A DNA stretch of 64,000 nucleotides from Meiothermus sp. (GCF_026004055.1 NZ_BPIJ01000002.1:621803-685802); one strand, 5' to 3'. Counted from the first letter of the stretch, positions 16,355 through 25,792 are shown. Notes: generated by a model from the sequence alone, not told the origin. Program-made: numbers and translations.

Positions 16355-17240
16355 GCCTCTGGTCTACATCCTGATCCTCAACTACCGGGCCTGGCAGGAT
16401 ACCGTGGCCTGCCTGGGGGCTTTGGAACAACTCGAGTACCCCAACTACCGGGTGTTGGTGCTGGACAACGCTTCCGACAACGACTCGGTCGCCCGGATCC
16501 GGGCGGCTTTTCCGGGGGTGGAAGTGCTGGAGTTAGAGCGCAACCTGGGGTTTGCCGGGGGCAACAATGTGGGCATCCGTCGGGCCTTGGCCGAAGGGGC
16601 GGCGTATGTCTGGCTATTGAACCCGGATACCCTGCCCGACGCCAGAGCGCTCGCCGCGATGGTTGAACAAGCCCAGCAAGACGCCCAAATCGGTGCGGTG
16701 GGCTCGGTGCTCTACGAGATGAACCGGCCCGAACAGGTGCAGGCCTGGGGTGGAGGGGAGGTGGTGTGGCCGTGGGGCTTGATTCGCTTGTTGAACCACC
16801 CCCGCCAGGCTGCACGGCTGACCTACCTCAGCGGGGCCAGCCTGTTGCTGCGGCGGGCGGCCCTCGAGCGGGTGGGTTTGTTGGACGAGGGGTTTTTCAT
16901 GTACGGCGAGGATGCCGACCTGGGCTTGCGGCTTTTGAAGAGCGGGTTCAAGCTGGCAGTGGCCGCCGGGTCGCGGGTCTGGCACCGGGGCGGGACTTCC
17001 TGGCAGGGAAGCCTGAGCGCCGACGAGCAGTTTGCCGCCTACAACACCCGGCTTTTGCGTAAACATGCCCCCTGGCCCTGGCTGGCAGTACTGGGGTATG
17101 GCAGTTTTTGGCTGGCCGAGTATGCCCTGCGCCGCCGCTGGGACAAAATAGGAGCCCTCTGGCGCGGCATCGGCCGGGGCTGGCGACTGCCCATCGCACC
17201 GGAGCCCGATGGTTTGTCAGACCAAGCCACCCCCCCGTAA
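16347..17240 (+). CDS. Family 2 glycosyltransferase (rhamnosyltransferase-like)
   Basis: 297 residues from GTG 16347. It starts VYILILNYRAWQDT and has VLDNASDNDS, ERNLGFAGGNNVGI and LNPDTLPD (residues 91-98), the pattern of the WcaE/rhamnosyltransferase subgroup of GT2; GEDADLGLRLLKSGF is the later catalytic motif. The C-terminus has a hydrophobic stretch (WLAVLGYGSFWLAEYAL) that may touch the membrane. It ends just before trpD, whose start lies within 2-14 nt of this stop depending on the start chosen. Confidence 0.87.
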   Translation: MAEPLVYILILNYRAWQDTVACLGALEQLEYPNYRVLVLDNASDNDSVARIRAAFPGVEVLELERNLGFAGGNNVGIRRALAEGAAYVWLLNPDTLPDARALAAMVEQAQQDAQIGAVGSVLYEMNRPEQVQAWGGGEVVWPWGLIRLLNHPRQAARLTYLSGASLLLRRAALERVGLLDEGFFMYGEDADLGLRLLKSGFKLAVAAGSRVWHRGGTSWQGSLSADEQFAAYNTRLLRKHAPWPWLAVLGYGSFWLAEYALRRRWDKIGALWRGIGRGWRLPIAPEPDGLSDQATPP

Positions 17241-17253
17241 CATGGGAGGCACT

Positions 17254-18255
17254 GTGGACGAGCTCAGAAAAGCCCTATTGGCCGAACCTTTATCGCAAGC
17301 CGAGGCCCACGCCCTGATGAACCGCATCATGGCCGGCGAGCTGACCCCCGTTCAGACCGCAGGGGTGCTGATGGCCCTGCGTACGCGGGGCGAGACCACC
17401 GAGGAAATCGCTGGGTTTGCCGCCGGTATGCGCGAGGCGGCGGTGCGGGTAGAAACCCGGCGCAAGCCGCTCATGGACATTGTGGGCACCGGCGGGGTGG
17501 CGCCCGATGCCTTTAATATCTCCACCACTACCTGCTTTGTGGTGGCCGCCGGAGGCGTGGCCATTGCCAAGCACGGCAACCGGGCGGCCTCGTCCAAGTC
17601 GGGCTCCTTCGACCTGCTCGAGGCCCTGGGCATCAAAATTGATATTCCCCTCGCCAAAGTAACCGAGGCCATCGAGACCCTGGGGCTGGGCTTCTTGTTC
17701 GCCCGCAGCCATCACCCGGCCATGCGCTATGTGGCCCCGGTGCGGGCCGAGCTGGGGGTGCGCACGGTGTTTAACCTGCTGGGGCCCCTCACCAACCCCG
17801 CCTTCGCCACTTTGAATCTGGTAGGGGTGAGCAGCCCGGCGCTGCTCGAGCCCTTTGCCCAGGTGCTGCACAGCCTGGGCTCCCAGCGGGCCCTGGTGGT
17901 GCACGGCGAGGGGGTGGACGAGCTGGTGCTGGGCCAGAACCAGGTGGCCGAGCTCTGTGAGGGACAGATCCGGCGCTACACCTTGCGCCCGGAGGAGGTG
18001 GGGCTTCCCTCGGCGCCCTACGAAACCATCCAAGGCGGAACGCCGCAGGAAAACGCCCAGACCGCCCGGGCCATTTTGAGCGGGCAGGACAAGAGCCCCA
18101 AACGCGATGCGGTAGCGCTCAATGCGGGGGCCGCCTTCTACCTGGCGGGCAAGGCCGATAGCATTGCCCAGGGGGTGGTGCTGGCCAAGGAGCTACTGGA
18201 CGCTGGGGCGGGCCTCGAGGTACTCGAGCGCCTGATTCAGCTCACCCAGGCATGA
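17254..18255 (+). CDS. trpD: Anthranilate phosphoribosyltransferase
   Basis: 333 residues from GTG 17254. It joins PRPP to anthranilate. Motifs are DIVGTGGVAPDAFNIST (PRPP site; family form GTGGD), KHGNRAASSKSGSFDLLEALG, RTVFNLLGPLTNPA and VVHGEGVDEL. I chose the GTG because GGGAGG lies 4 nt upstream and because VDELRKAL aligns with the usual N-terminus of Thermus TrpD as I remember it; ATG 17242 (MGGTVDEL) or 17209 are alternatives. It is separated from trpG by three glycosyltransferase genes. The next gene overlaps by 4 nt. Confidence 0.92.
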   Translation: MDELRKALLAEPLSQAEAHALMNRIMAGELTPVQTAGVLMALRTRGETTEEIAGFAAGMREAAVRVETRRKPLMDIVGTGGVAPDAFNISTTTCFVVAAGGVAIAKHGNRAASSKSGSFDLLEALGIKIDIPLAKVTEAIETLGLGFLFARSHHPAMRYVAPVRAELGVRTVFNLLGPLTNPAFATLNLVGVSSPALLEPFAQVLHSLGSQRALVVHGEGVDELVLGQNQVAELCEGQIRRYTLRPEEVGLPSAPYETIQGGTPQENAQTARAILSGQDKSPKRDAVALNAGAAFYLAGKADSIAQGVVLAKELLDAGAGLEVLERLIQLTQA

Positions 18256-19427
18256 GCACCATTGTCCTAATCTCCAACGGGCACGGCGAGGACATCATCG
18301 GGGCGGCGCTGGCCCACGAACTCCGGGCCCTGGGCTACACCCTACAAGCGGTGCCGCTGGTGGGCCGGGGACAAGTCTACGAAGAGGCGGGCTTCAGTGT
18401 GCGGGGGCCCCGCCGGGAGATGCCCTCGGGGGGCTTTGCGCTGCAAAGCCCGGCGGCCATCTGGGCCGACCTGAGGGCGGGTTGGGTCTCGATGAGCCTG
18501 GCGCAGTACCGCGCGGTGCAAGAAGTCGCCCGGGAGGCCGCGGCCACGCTGGTGGTGGGGGATGTGTATGCCCTGCTGGTGGGTTATTTTTGGGGTCGGC
18601 GTCCGCTTTTTTTGATGCAGTGCCGCTCCTCGCTCAGGGCCTGGGACAAGCAGGGCTGGAGCCGGCCCTACAGCGCCACGGAGCGCTTCCTGATGCGCCG
18701 GGCGGTGGGGGTCTATCCGCGCGAGCCGGAGGGTGAGCAGTGGCTTAAGGCCCACGGGGTCGCCCACGCCCGCTACCTGGGCAACCCTATGCTGGATGCC
18801 CTGGAGGGTGTAGAGCTAAAGCTTCCTCCACCCTATTTGCTACTACTCCCCGGTTCGCGCAGCGATGCCTACCAGAGCCTGCCCCAGATGCTCGAGGCGG
18901 TTCGGCTCTTGGGCGACCTGGGCCTCACACCGGTGGTAGCCTGGGCCGGCCTGCCCCTAGAGCCCCTCAGGGTTCCAGGCTGGCGGTTCGAGGCCACCGG
19001 CCTGGCAGCGGGCGTCACCCACCGGCTGGGCCACCCGGATGGAAGCGTGGTCTACCTGACCCAGGGGGCCTTCAAAACCGCATTGTTGGGCGCCAAAATT
19101 GCCCTTTCCACCAGCGGAACTGCCGCCGAACAAACCGCCGGCTACGGGGTGCCGCTGGTGGGCTTTCCCACCGCCGGGCCGCAGTACACCCCGGCCTTCG
19201 CCGCCCAGCAAAAACGCTTGCTGGGCGAGGCCCTGACGCTGGTAGAACCCCATCCCGAGGCCATTGCCCAGGGTGTGCGGCGGTTGTGGGCCTCGCCAAA
19301 GTTGCTCGAGCAAGCCAAATCTGCCGGGCGGGCCGCCATGGGTGAGCCGGGGGCGGCCCGGCGAATCGCCCAGGAGCTTCACGGGCAGCTGCAGGCTAGG
19401 GGCCTCGAGCCACCCCCGTCTCGATGA
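18252..19427 (+). CDS. Lipid-A-disaccharide synthase-related protein
   Basis: 391 residues, GT-B-like. It starts STIVLISNGHGEDIIGAALA and contains LGNPMLDAL, LLLPGSRSDAYQSLPQML and the C-terminal STSGTAAEQTAGYGVPLVGFP donor-binding segment. This matches the cyanobacterial/Thermus LpxB-related family (TIGR03492-like), not true LpxB, and Thermus-type bacteria lack classical lipid A, so it probably makes another glycolipid. It is coupled to trpD by an ATGA overlap, and with the GT2 genes suggests an envelope-glycan theme. It converges with the 19396 gene (overlap 32 bp). Confidence 0.85.
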   Translation: MSTIVLISNGHGEDIIGAALAHELRALGYTLQAVPLVGRGQVYEEAGFSVRGPRREMPSGGFALQSPAAIWADLRAGWVSMSLAQYRAVQEVAREAAATLVVGDVYALLVGYFWGRRPLFLMQCRSSLRAWDKQGWSRPYSATERFLMRRAVGVYPREPEGEQWLKAHGVAHARYLGNPMLDALEGVELKLPPPYLLLLPGSRSDAYQSLPQMLEAVRLLGDLGLTPVVAWAGLPLEPLRVPGWRFEATGLAAGVTHRLGHPDGSVVYLTQGAFKTALLGAKIALSTSGTAAEQTAGYGVPLVGFPTAGPQYTPAFAAQQKRLLGEALTLVEPHPEAIAQGVRRLWASPKLLEQAKSAGRAAMGEPGAARRIAQELHGQLQARGLEPPPSR

Positions 19428-19809
19428 AGCGCCACCACAAGAGCAGGCAGACCAGACTGGCCCAGAAGAAATAGGGCCCCACCTGCTCGGGGGCCTTCTC
19501 CAGGCTTTTGCGAAACCAGCCTTCCGGCTCCAGGCCGCTCACAAACCACAGAATGCTGGCCGCCAGAAGGCCGTAAACGGCGTGGAGCCAGGTCACCCCG
19601 CCCATAAAGAGCGTGCGCACCAGCACCTCCACCACCACGGCCCCCACCGCAAACCCCGCCGTAAACTTGAAAAAGCGCAACTGCCCGGGTGTGGGCTCCC
19701 GCACCAGCAGGGGCAGATTAAGAAGCAGCGAAGCCCCGATCAGGAGCAGCGCAAGCAGGTTCAGCAGGCCGCGCAGCCCGATGATGTAGACCGGAAGAGG
19801 AGTGTCCAT
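19396..19809 (-). CDS. Small integral membrane protein
   Basis: 137 residues from ATG 19809 (MDTPLPVYIIGLRGLLNLLA). Four hydrophobic segments are visible: about 8-30, 48-70 (FTAGFAVGAVVVEVLVRTLF), 75-92 and 112-130 (YFFWASLVCLLLWW). No family recognised. It starts 7 bp after the amidase stop, so it shares that transcript. A longer upstream frame starting inside the amidase gene is Arg/Ser-rich and unlikely. Confidence 0.68.
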   Translation of the reverse strand: MDTPLPVYIIGLRGLLNLLALLLIGASLLLNLPLLVREPTPGQLRFFKFTAGFAVGAVVVEVLVRTLFMGGVTWLHAVYGLLAASILWFVSGLEPEGWFRKSLEKAPEQVGPYFFWASLVCLLLWWRFIETGVARGP

Positions 19810-19816
19810 AACGGGC

Positions 19817-21442
19817 TTAGGGAAGAAGGGGGGGCTTGCGCTTGAGCTGCTCCGAAATTGCCTGGGCCAGGCCGATGAGCGCTGCATCTTGCAGGGGCTT
19901 GCTCACCAGCGAGGCGCCCACCGGCTCGCCGCTCTCGCGGTAGCCTGCGGGTAGGTTGACCACCGGGAAGCCCGAGGTGGAGGTGAGCACGCTCAGGCTG
20001 TTGCTTACGGTGAGGAGCACCTCTACCCGGTACGCTTGCATTAACCCCAGCAGACGTTCGCGGCCCTGCTGGCGGTTCTTGGCCACCAGGGCCTGGTACT
20101 CGGCCTCAGAGAGCGGGTGCGCCAGCGAGGTCTCGAGCAAATCCTGTCCGTACAGCATGGCCTCGGGGTGCTGGCGGTTGTACTCAATCACTTCTTGCAG
20201 GCCCTGGATGGCGGCCCCGGTGGTTTGCAAATACCGGGCCAGGTCTTGCCGCATGCCCGCGTGCAGCACCGGCATCATCTCGATGGAGCTTTCCGGGAAG
20301 GGCACTTCCACCACTTCTACGCCCAGCCCCACCAGCGCCTGGGCTACTTGGGCCAGGGCTTCCGCATCGCCCTTGCGCTGGGTGTGTTGCACCCAGCCGA
20401 CCCGAAGCGGCAGGACGGGGCGGGGGGCCACAGGCGGGAAGGTGAAATGCTCGGCTATCCGGGTAGCGGCGTCGGTAGGGTCGAGGCCGGTGATGACCGA
20501 CATCAGCAGGGCCAGATCGGTGGCGTTTTTGGTCATGGGGCCGGCGGTGTCCTGGGCCGCGGTGATGGGGATGATGCGGTCGCGGCTGACCAGGCCCAGG
20601 GTGGGTTTGAGGGTGAACAGGCTGTTCTGGGCGGCGGGGTAGATGAGCGAGCCCGAGGTCTCGGTGCCGATGCCGGCTACGGCCAGATTGGCCGCTACCG
20701 CCGAGGCCGTGCCGCTGCTGCTGCCTCCCACATCAAAGGGGCCGTAGGGGTTGCGGGTATGGCCGCCCAGGGTGCTGTAGCCGTTCACCGACTGACTGGT
20801 CATGAAGTTGGCCCACTCCGAAAGGTTGTTCTTGCCCAGAATCACCGCCCCGGCGGCCCGCAACTTCTGCACAAGGAAGGCATCCTGGTCGGCGATGTGC
20901 TGGGCCAGCACCGCAGCGCCGGCGGTGGTGTGCAGGGGGCCTTGGGTGGAGATATTGTCCTTGAGGCTGAGGGGGATGCCGTGCAGCGGCCCGCGCACCT
21001 TCCCTTGCCGGCGCTCCTGGTCAAGCCTGCGGGCTTCCTCGAGGGCCGCCGGATTGAGCTCCAGATAAGCCCGTAATTGGTCGTTGTAGCGCCGGATGCG
21101 CCACAGATAAAACAGCGTGAGCGCTTCGGAGGTCAGGCGTCCGGCTTGCATCTCGGCCTGGAGTTCTGGAATGGTGGCCTGCTGGGTAAGGGTTTCCAGG
21201 CGCTCGAGCAGCGATGGCTCGAGCCCTGCCAGCTCCGCCTCGAAAGGGGTGAAGTCCAGCGCTCGCCGCAACGGGTAGGGGCGTTCGGCCGTTTGCTCCG
21301 CTACCTGGCGGGCCACAAAGCTTTCCCAGTCGCGTTTATTGGGGTTCAGGCGTTTTTCGGCGGCTTGGCTCATTACCCACCACACTACCAGCCCCAAAGC
21401 CAGGAAAACCAGGGCCGAGAACAGTTGGAGCCCTCTCGTCAT
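19817..21442 (-). CDS. Amidase signature family protein, membrane-anchored
   Basis: 541 residues from ATG 21442. Residues about 4-25 are a single membrane anchor (LQLFSALVFLALGLVVWWVM). The amidase-signature Ser-cisSer-Lys triad is present: Lys about 161 in PLSLKDNIS, GGSSSGTASA (about 239-248), and TETSGS (about 260-265). The protein is closest in style to the putative amidases with an N-terminal anchor and AtzF/GatA-like core; substrate unknown. A TTG 15 nt upstream could also start it. The perfect palindrome CCCCCAATTGGGGG (21451-21464) overlaps its ribosome-binding region and may be an operator. Confidence 0.86.
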   Translation of the reverse strand: MTRGLQLFSALVFLALGLVVWWVMSQAAEKRLNPNKRDWESFVARQVAEQTAERPYPLRRALDFTPFEAELAGLEPSLLERLETLTQQATIPELQAEMQAGRLTSEALTLFYLWRIRRYNDQLRAYLELNPAALEEARRLDQERRQGKVRGPLHGIPLSLKDNISTQGPLHTTAGAAVLAQHIADQDAFLVQKLRAAGAVILGKNNLSEWANFMTSQSVNGYSTLGGHTRNPYGPFDVGGSSSGTASAVAANLAVAGIGTETSGSLIYPAAQNSLFTLKPTLGLVSRDRIIPITAAQDTAGPMTKNATDLALLMSVITGLDPTDAATRIAEHFTFPPVAPRPVLPLRVGWVQHTQRKGDAEALAQVAQALVGLGVEVVEVPFPESSIEMMPVLHAGMRQDLARYLQTTGAAIQGLQEVIEYNRQHPEAMLYGQDLLETSLAHPLSEAEYQALVAKNRQQGRERLLGLMQAYRVEVLLTVSNSLSVLTSTSGFPVVNLPAGYRESGEPVGASLVSKPLQDAALIGLAQAISEQLKRKPPLLP

Positions 21443-21450
21443 GACCACTA

Positions 21451-21464
21451 CCCCCAATTGGGGG
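21451..21464. promoter_or_regulatory. 14-bp perfect palindrome at the amidase start
   Basis: CCCCCAATTGGGGG lies 8 nt upstream of the amidase ATG (minus strand) and includes the likely ribosome-binding GGGGGT. It could be a protein-binding operator or simply a G-rich translation signal. Confidence 0.4.
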
Positions 21465-21620
21465 TAATGCTACCGCAAACCCCGTGTGGGAAGGGATAAA
21501 TAGACCTACACTGGGGGTCTGGCCTGCACGTAACGGCGCAATTTCCCAAATATCACAAGGCAAGCCCAAAACCCCCGCTACGCTTGGGCTTGGGCAGACA
21601 CGCTTTTTATCGGAATTGCC

Positions 21621-22538
21621 ATGCAAGAACTCTTTACCAACGCCCCCGCACACTGGCCCAAGGTTCGCCTCGAGGGCCTGATTCAAAGCAGCGCCCCCGA
21701 GGTCAAGGCGGCCAATCGCCTGATTTTTGCGACCACGGTAGAAACCCTTTTTCGCAAGTCGGGCATCCAGGTGCTGGAGGCCGATGTGCTGCGCCTGACC
21801 CGCGAGGGGGTGCTGGAAATTCCTCTGCGGGTGCGGGCCCAGGACGGCGAGTACGACCTGTTTTTCTACCCTGTCGCCGACGAAAAAGCAGCGGCTCACT
21901 ATGTGGCGGTGCACGAGCTGGCCCAGAAGTGGGGGCGCATTCGCCCGGTTTTCTACAGCACCGACGACCTGCTGGCCATCTACCCCGAAACCCTCGAGCC
22001 CGTCACCTCCCGCGACCGGCTCTACATCCAAGCAGCCCTTACTGCCCCCAAAGGCCAGTACGCCATGTGGTGGGCCCAGGTGCCCGGCGAGCAGTTTCAC
22101 TATAGCTCCACCTTCGACCTATACGACCGTATCTACCGCGAGATCAACGGCCTGGAGATGCGGGCATTTGCCCTGATTTTGCTCGAGCTGGGCATGATTC
22201 AAGAAGAGTATGAGTTCACCGCCTCGACCTTTACCGATAGCACCGTGGAAATTCCGGTGGAGGGCCCCGAAGGGGTGCCCATCCTCATCTCGTTTTCGCA
22301 GCACCGGGGGGTGCGCTTTCACTTCCACATGGATCGGGCCAGCGCCGAATACCGCGACCTGTTCCTGAACCTATTCTTGCTGCGGGTCAAGCTCTGGCGT
22401 AAGGAGGCCGACCTCGAGCAGGTCAAGCGCCTGGACAGCCCTGCCTATATCTGGTGGCGCGAACTGGGCAAGCGCCTGCGTCTGAGCACGAGCTCGAGTG
22501 AGCACGCCATTAGTGCCGTGGGCTCGGTCAAGCGCTAA
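21621..22538 (+). CDS. Conserved-looking hypothetical protein
   Basis: 305 residues, soluble, no signal peptide or membrane segment. I do not recognise the family. Composition and codon use match real genes of the window. It has mixed alpha/beta character with acidic and aromatic residues; recognisable stretches are EYDLFFYPVADEKAAAHY, YAMWWAQVPGEQFHYSST and VRFHFHMDRASAEYRDLFL. The C-terminal tail is Ser-rich (STSSSEHAISAVGS). It stands alone between the divergent amidase gene and a repeat-filled gap, with no convincing Shine-Dalgarno site. Function unknown. Confidence 0.7.
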   Translation: MQELFTNAPAHWPKVRLEGLIQSSAPEVKAANRLIFATTVETLFRKSGIQVLEADVLRLTREGVLEIPLRVRAQDGEYDLFFYPVADEKAAAHYVAVHELAQKWGRIRPVFYSTDDLLAIYPETLEPVTSRDRLYIQAALTAPKGQYAMWWAQVPGEQFHYSSTFDLYDRIYREINGLEMRAFALILLELGMIQEEYEFTASTFTDSTVEIPVEGPEGVPILISFSQHRGVRFHFHMDRASAEYRDLFLNLFLLRVKLWRKEADLEQVKRLDSPAYIWWRELGKRLRLSTSSSEHAISAVGSVKR

Positions 22539-22574
22539 ATGCCCTGCCGTAACAATTCCACGGCCAAAGGGTGA

Positions 22575-23011
22575 TAGCCCCCAATCCGCTGCTTGCGTGA
22601 AGCGTTGGGTCAGCCACCCCCCCTGGCCTCCCCTACGAGGTAGGGGAGGGACAGAGCAAGTCCAGGCGAGGATTGATTTACTTCGTTGACCGTGCGGGTG
22701 TGGCTGTATGGGCTTTGATGCGACACAGTACTGAAAAGTCTGGTAATCTGATTTTCATCACTTTGCCCTTACAAATCCAAATGTGACCCCCTTGTCATTG
22801 CGAGGAGACCCCCGCCGACGAAGCAATCCAGATGGGGTTGACTGGCCTAGCCAGGTCAGAGATTCCGTCGCATCTCCCACCGTAATGTCCCCGGTACAGC
22901 GAACTTTGCTGTACCGGGTTTTCGTGGGAGTCCGCTCTGGATTGCTTCGCATCCTGCGGATGCTCGCAATGACGGGAGAAGGCCGGCATCACATACTTTG
23001 TTACCAGACCA
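22575..23011 (-). mobile_element. Degraded copy of the 338-bp element, interrupted by another repeat
   Basis: In reverse orientation relative to the copies at 4976 and 34043. Bases about 22578-22650 match their middle (AGCCCCCAATCCGCTG, GGTCAGCCACCCC and the CTCCCCTAC hairpin), and the terminal GTTACCAGACCA ends at 23011. In between lie poorly matching sequence and a second, 180-bp repeat (22794-22973). The far end was not found. Confidence 0.55.
22794..22973. repeat. 180-bp repeat with GTCATTGCGAG inverted ends
   Basis: The ends are GTCATTGCGAG (22794-22804) and CTCGCAATGAC (22963-22973), with further pairing of GAAGCAATCCAGA and TCTGGATTGCTTC. The interior holds a terminator-like hairpin CCCGGTACAGC/GCTGTACCGGG plus TTTT. 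It resembles the REP/MITE-type 'CATTGCGAGGAG...GAAGCAATC' repeats seen in several bacteria. No coding frame. Relics are at 9500, 33994 and 57438. Confidence 0.7.
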
Positions 23012-23104
23012 CCAGATTGGCCTTTCAAAAAAGCAGCCGAGGCCCGTTGCTCCAAGAAGCAGACCTTCTGGAATTGCCCCCGAGCGTGTAAACTCTTCTG
23101 CGGT

Positions 23105-23518
23105 ATGGAACGCACCTACATCATGGTCAAACCCGACGGCGTGCGCCGGGGCCTTACAGGCGAAATCATCAACCGCATCGAGCGCAAGGGCTTCAAGATT
23201 GTGGCCATGAAGAAAATGGTCATTGCCCGCGAGACCGCCGAGACCCACTACGGCGAGCACAAAGGCAAGCCCTTCTTCGAGGGGCTGGTCAACTTCATCA
23301 CCAGCGGGCCGGTGGTGGCGATGGTGGTGGAGGGTCCGGGGGCCATTGCCGAAATGCGCCGCCTGATGGGCGCGACCCGCCCCTGGGAAGCTGCTCCCGG
23401 CACCATCCGCGCCGACTTTGCTACCACCGTGGACGAGAACATCATCCACGGCTCCGATAGCCCCGAAAGCGCCGCCCGCGAGATCGGAATTTTCTTCAAG
23501 CCCGAAGAGATTATCTAG
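23105..23518 (+). CDS. ndk: Nucleoside diphosphate kinase
   Basis: 137 residues, full length. It transfers the gamma phosphate from ATP to NDPs. Hallmarks are [17 protein letters not shown], the [17 protein letters not shown] region and the phospho-histidine H115 in NIIHGSDS. It has TAAACT 10 nt upstream of the ATG. Its stop overlaps that of uvrB by 4 nt on the opposite strand. Confidence 0.95.
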   Translation: MERTYIMVKPDGVRRGLTGEIINRIERKGFKIVAMKKMVIARETAETHYGEHKGKPFFEGLVNFITSGPVVAMVVEGPGAIAEMRRLMGATRPWEAAPGTIRADFATTVDENIIHGSDSPESAAREIGIFFKPEEII

Positions 23519-25515
23519 CGCCTGCGCCGCCGCTTGCCCTTGCCGGCGGCGGTGGGCTCGGGCAGGCCCTTGAGGCGGGCCTCGAGCGAGCGCATCTGGT
23601 CGCGCAAGGACGCGGCTTTCTCGAAGTCCAGGGCTTCAGAAGCGGCCCACATCTCGCTCTCGAGCTGCTCCAGCAGGCTTTGCAGCAGGGCTGGGTCGTC
23701 CAGGGCCACCTCGGCGGCCTCGGCCTCGTAGTCCTCGGGTTTGATCACCTTGCGCACCGATTTCTGGATGGTGGCCGGGGTGATGCCGTGTTCGGCGTTG
23801 TAGGCCTCCTGGATGGCCCGGCGGCGGTTGGTCTCATCGATGGCTGCCCGCATGGAGTCCGAAACCGTATCGGCATAGAGAAACACCTCGCCCCCTACGT
23901 TGCGGGCGGCCCGCCCAATGGTCTGGATGAGCGAGCGCTCGGAGCGCAAAAAGCCCTGCTTGTCGGCGTCCAGAATGGCCACCAGCGAGACCTCGGGCAG
24001 GTCGAGCCCCTCGCGCAGCAGGTTGATGCCCACCAGGGCGTCGAAGTAGCCCAGCCGCAGGTCGCGCAGGAGGGCCTGCCGCTCGAAGGCGTCGAGCTCG
24101 TGGTGCAGGTAGCGGGCCCGCACCCCGTGCTCGACCAGGTAGGCCGTGAGTTCCTCGGCCATGCGCACGGTCAGCACCGTGACCAGGGTGCGCTCACCCC
24201 GCGCCGCGCGGGTGCGGATGGCCCCCATCAGGTCTTCGATCTGGCCGGTGGCCGGCTTGACCGTCACCTGAGGATCCAAGAGGCCGGTGGGGCGGATGAT
24301 CTGCTCCACCACCCGGCCCGAGACTTCCAGCTCGTAGGGGCCGGGAGTGGCCGATACAAACACCACCTGCCCGGCCCGCTCCAGGAACTCGCTGAAGCGC
24401 AGGGGGCGGTTGTCGAGGGCGCTGGGCAGGCGAAAGCCGTAGTCCACCAGGGTTTTCTTGCGCATGTAGTCGCCGTTGTACATGCCCCGAAGCTGCGGCA
24501 CCGTCACGTGCGACTCGTCCAGGAGCACCAGGTAGTCGTCGGGAAAGTAGTCCAGCAGGGTATAGGGCGCTTCCCCCGGGGCTTTGCCCGATAGAAAGCG
24601 GCTGTAGTTCTCGATGCCGGGGCAGGTGCCCATCACCTCCAGCATCTCGAGGTCGTATAGGGTGCGCTCCTTGAGCCGCTGGGCCTCCAGCAGCTTGCCC
24701 TCGGCCTCGAACACCTTGAGCCGCTCCTCTAGCTCCCGGCGAATTTCCGGAATGGCCTGCTTCAGGCGCCATTCCGGTGTGGCGTAGTGGCTGGCCCCCA
24801 GCAGCACAAACCCCGGCAAATCTTTGAGCCGCTCGCCCGTCACCGGGTGCACCACCGTCACGCGGTCGATGGTGTTGCCAAAAAGCTCGATGCGGATGGG
24901 CTCCTGCTCGTAGGCCGGCCAGACCTCGAGCACCTCGCCTTTGGCCCGGAAGCGGCCTGCCTCCAACTGCAAATCGCCCCGCTCGTACTGCAAATCCACC
25001 AGCCGCTCGATCAGGGCTTCGCGGGGGTAGTCCTGCCCCACCTCCACAATCAGGCTCATGTTTTTGTAGTCCTCGGGGCTCCCCAGGCCATAGATGGCCG
25101 AGACCGAGGCCACCACAATCACATCCCGCCGGGTGAGCAGGCTGCGGGTGGTGGAGTGGCGCAGGCGCTCGATCTCGGGGTTGATGGCGGCGTCCTTCTC
25201 GATGAACAGGTCGCGCCCCGGCACGTAGGCCTCGGGCTGGTAGTAGTCGTAGTAGCTGATGAAGAACTCCACCGCATTCTCGGGGAATAGCTCGCGGAAC
25301 TCGGCGGCCAGTTGCGCGGCCAACACCTTGTTGGGGGCCATCACCAGGGCGGGGCGGTTCAGGCGCGCGATGGTCTGGGCCATGGTCACGGTCTTGCCGG
25401 TGCCGGTAGCCCCCAGCAGGGTCACGAAGCGCTCGCCGTCCTGCAAACCCTCCACCAGCCCCTCTATGGCTTTGGGCTGGTCGCCTTTGGGTTCTGGGCC
25501 CTGGTAGCGGAACAT
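23515..25515 (-). CDS. uvrB: Excinuclease ABC subunit B
   Basis: 666 residues from ATG 25515 ([20 protein letters not shown]), the same size as Thermus UvrB. UvrB verifies DNA damage delivered by UvrA and loads UvrC. The helicase motifs are Walker A GATGTGKT (35-42), the beta-hairpin region with [19 protein letters not shown] in [13 protein letters not shown], and motif [13 protein letters not shown]-terminal UVR motif for UvrC contact is present before the basic tail KGKRRRRR. The frame is open 26 codons further upstream but those residues are not UvrB-like. TAGACT lies 8 nt upstream of the ATG. Confidence 0.95.
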   Translation of the reverse strand: MFRYQGPEPKGDQPKAIEGLVEGLQDGERFVTLLGATGTGKTVTMAQTIARLNRPALVMAPNKVLAAQLAAEFRELFPENAVEFFISYYDYYQPEAYVPGRDLFIEKDAAINPEIERLRHSTTRSLLTRRDVIVVASVSAIYGLGSPEDYKNMSLIVEVGQDYPREALIERLVDLQYERGDLQLEAGRFRAKGEVLEVWPAYEQEPIRIELFGNTIDRVTVVHPVTGERLKDLPGFVLLGASHYATPEWRLKQAIPEIRRELEERLKVFEAEGKLLEAQRLKERTLYDLEMLEVMGTCPGIENYSRFLSGKAPGEAPYTLLDYFPDDYLVLLDESHVTVPQLRGMYNGDYMRKKTLVDYGFRLPSALDNRPLRFSEFLERAGQVVFVSATPGPYELEVSGRVVEQIIRPTGLLDPQVTVKPATGQIEDLMGAIRTRAARGERTLVTVLTVRMAEELTAYLVEHGVRARYLHHELDAFERQALLRDLRLGYFDALVGINLLREGLDLPEVSLVAILDADKQGFLRSERSLIQTIGRAARNVGGEVFLYADTVSDSMRAAIDETNRRRAIQEAYNAEHGITPATIQKSVRKVIKPEDYEAEAAEVALDDPALLQSLLEQLESEMWAASEALDFEKAASLRDQMRSLEARLKGLPEPTAAGKGKRRRRR

Positions 25516-25619
25516 AGACTTATAGTCTACCTTTGGCCCATATATTCTGTACAAATCAGAACACAATCCAAGCTCACCACAAGTTCGGTACACCCAAGCC
25601 CTGAATTTTGGTACGGTTA

Positions 25620-25792
25620 TCCAAAGAGGGCTACCAGCGAGTTCTGCAGCTCAACCAGCAGTACGCAGACCTGCTGTAGACGCCGCCCTCATTGCCATTG
25701 CCGAGGAGCTGGGCGTAGGCCGGATCGCCACCCTCGACCGCCGCCACTTCGGAGCGGTGCAGGCCAAGGTTCCTCTGGTGCTGCTACCATAA
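25620..25792 (+). pseudogene. C-terminal relic of a PIN-domain (VapC-like) toxin
   Basis: From 25676 one frame reads [20 protein letters not shown] then DRRHFGAV, ending at TAA 25790-25792, which is the C-terminal half of a PIN nuclease (conserved D in VDAAL and the TLDRRHF block). A neighbouring frame just upstream reads [16 protein letters not shown] and stops, as expected for the preceding part with a frameshift. No N-terminal catalytic Asp, start codon or antitoxin gene is visible, so it is a broken remnant. Confidence 0.7.

Noticed and set aside
18252-19427. True lpxB and a lipid A pathway
   Set aside because: The N-terminus and donor site fit the LpxB-related cyanobacterial/Thermus family, and no other lipid A gene is in the window.
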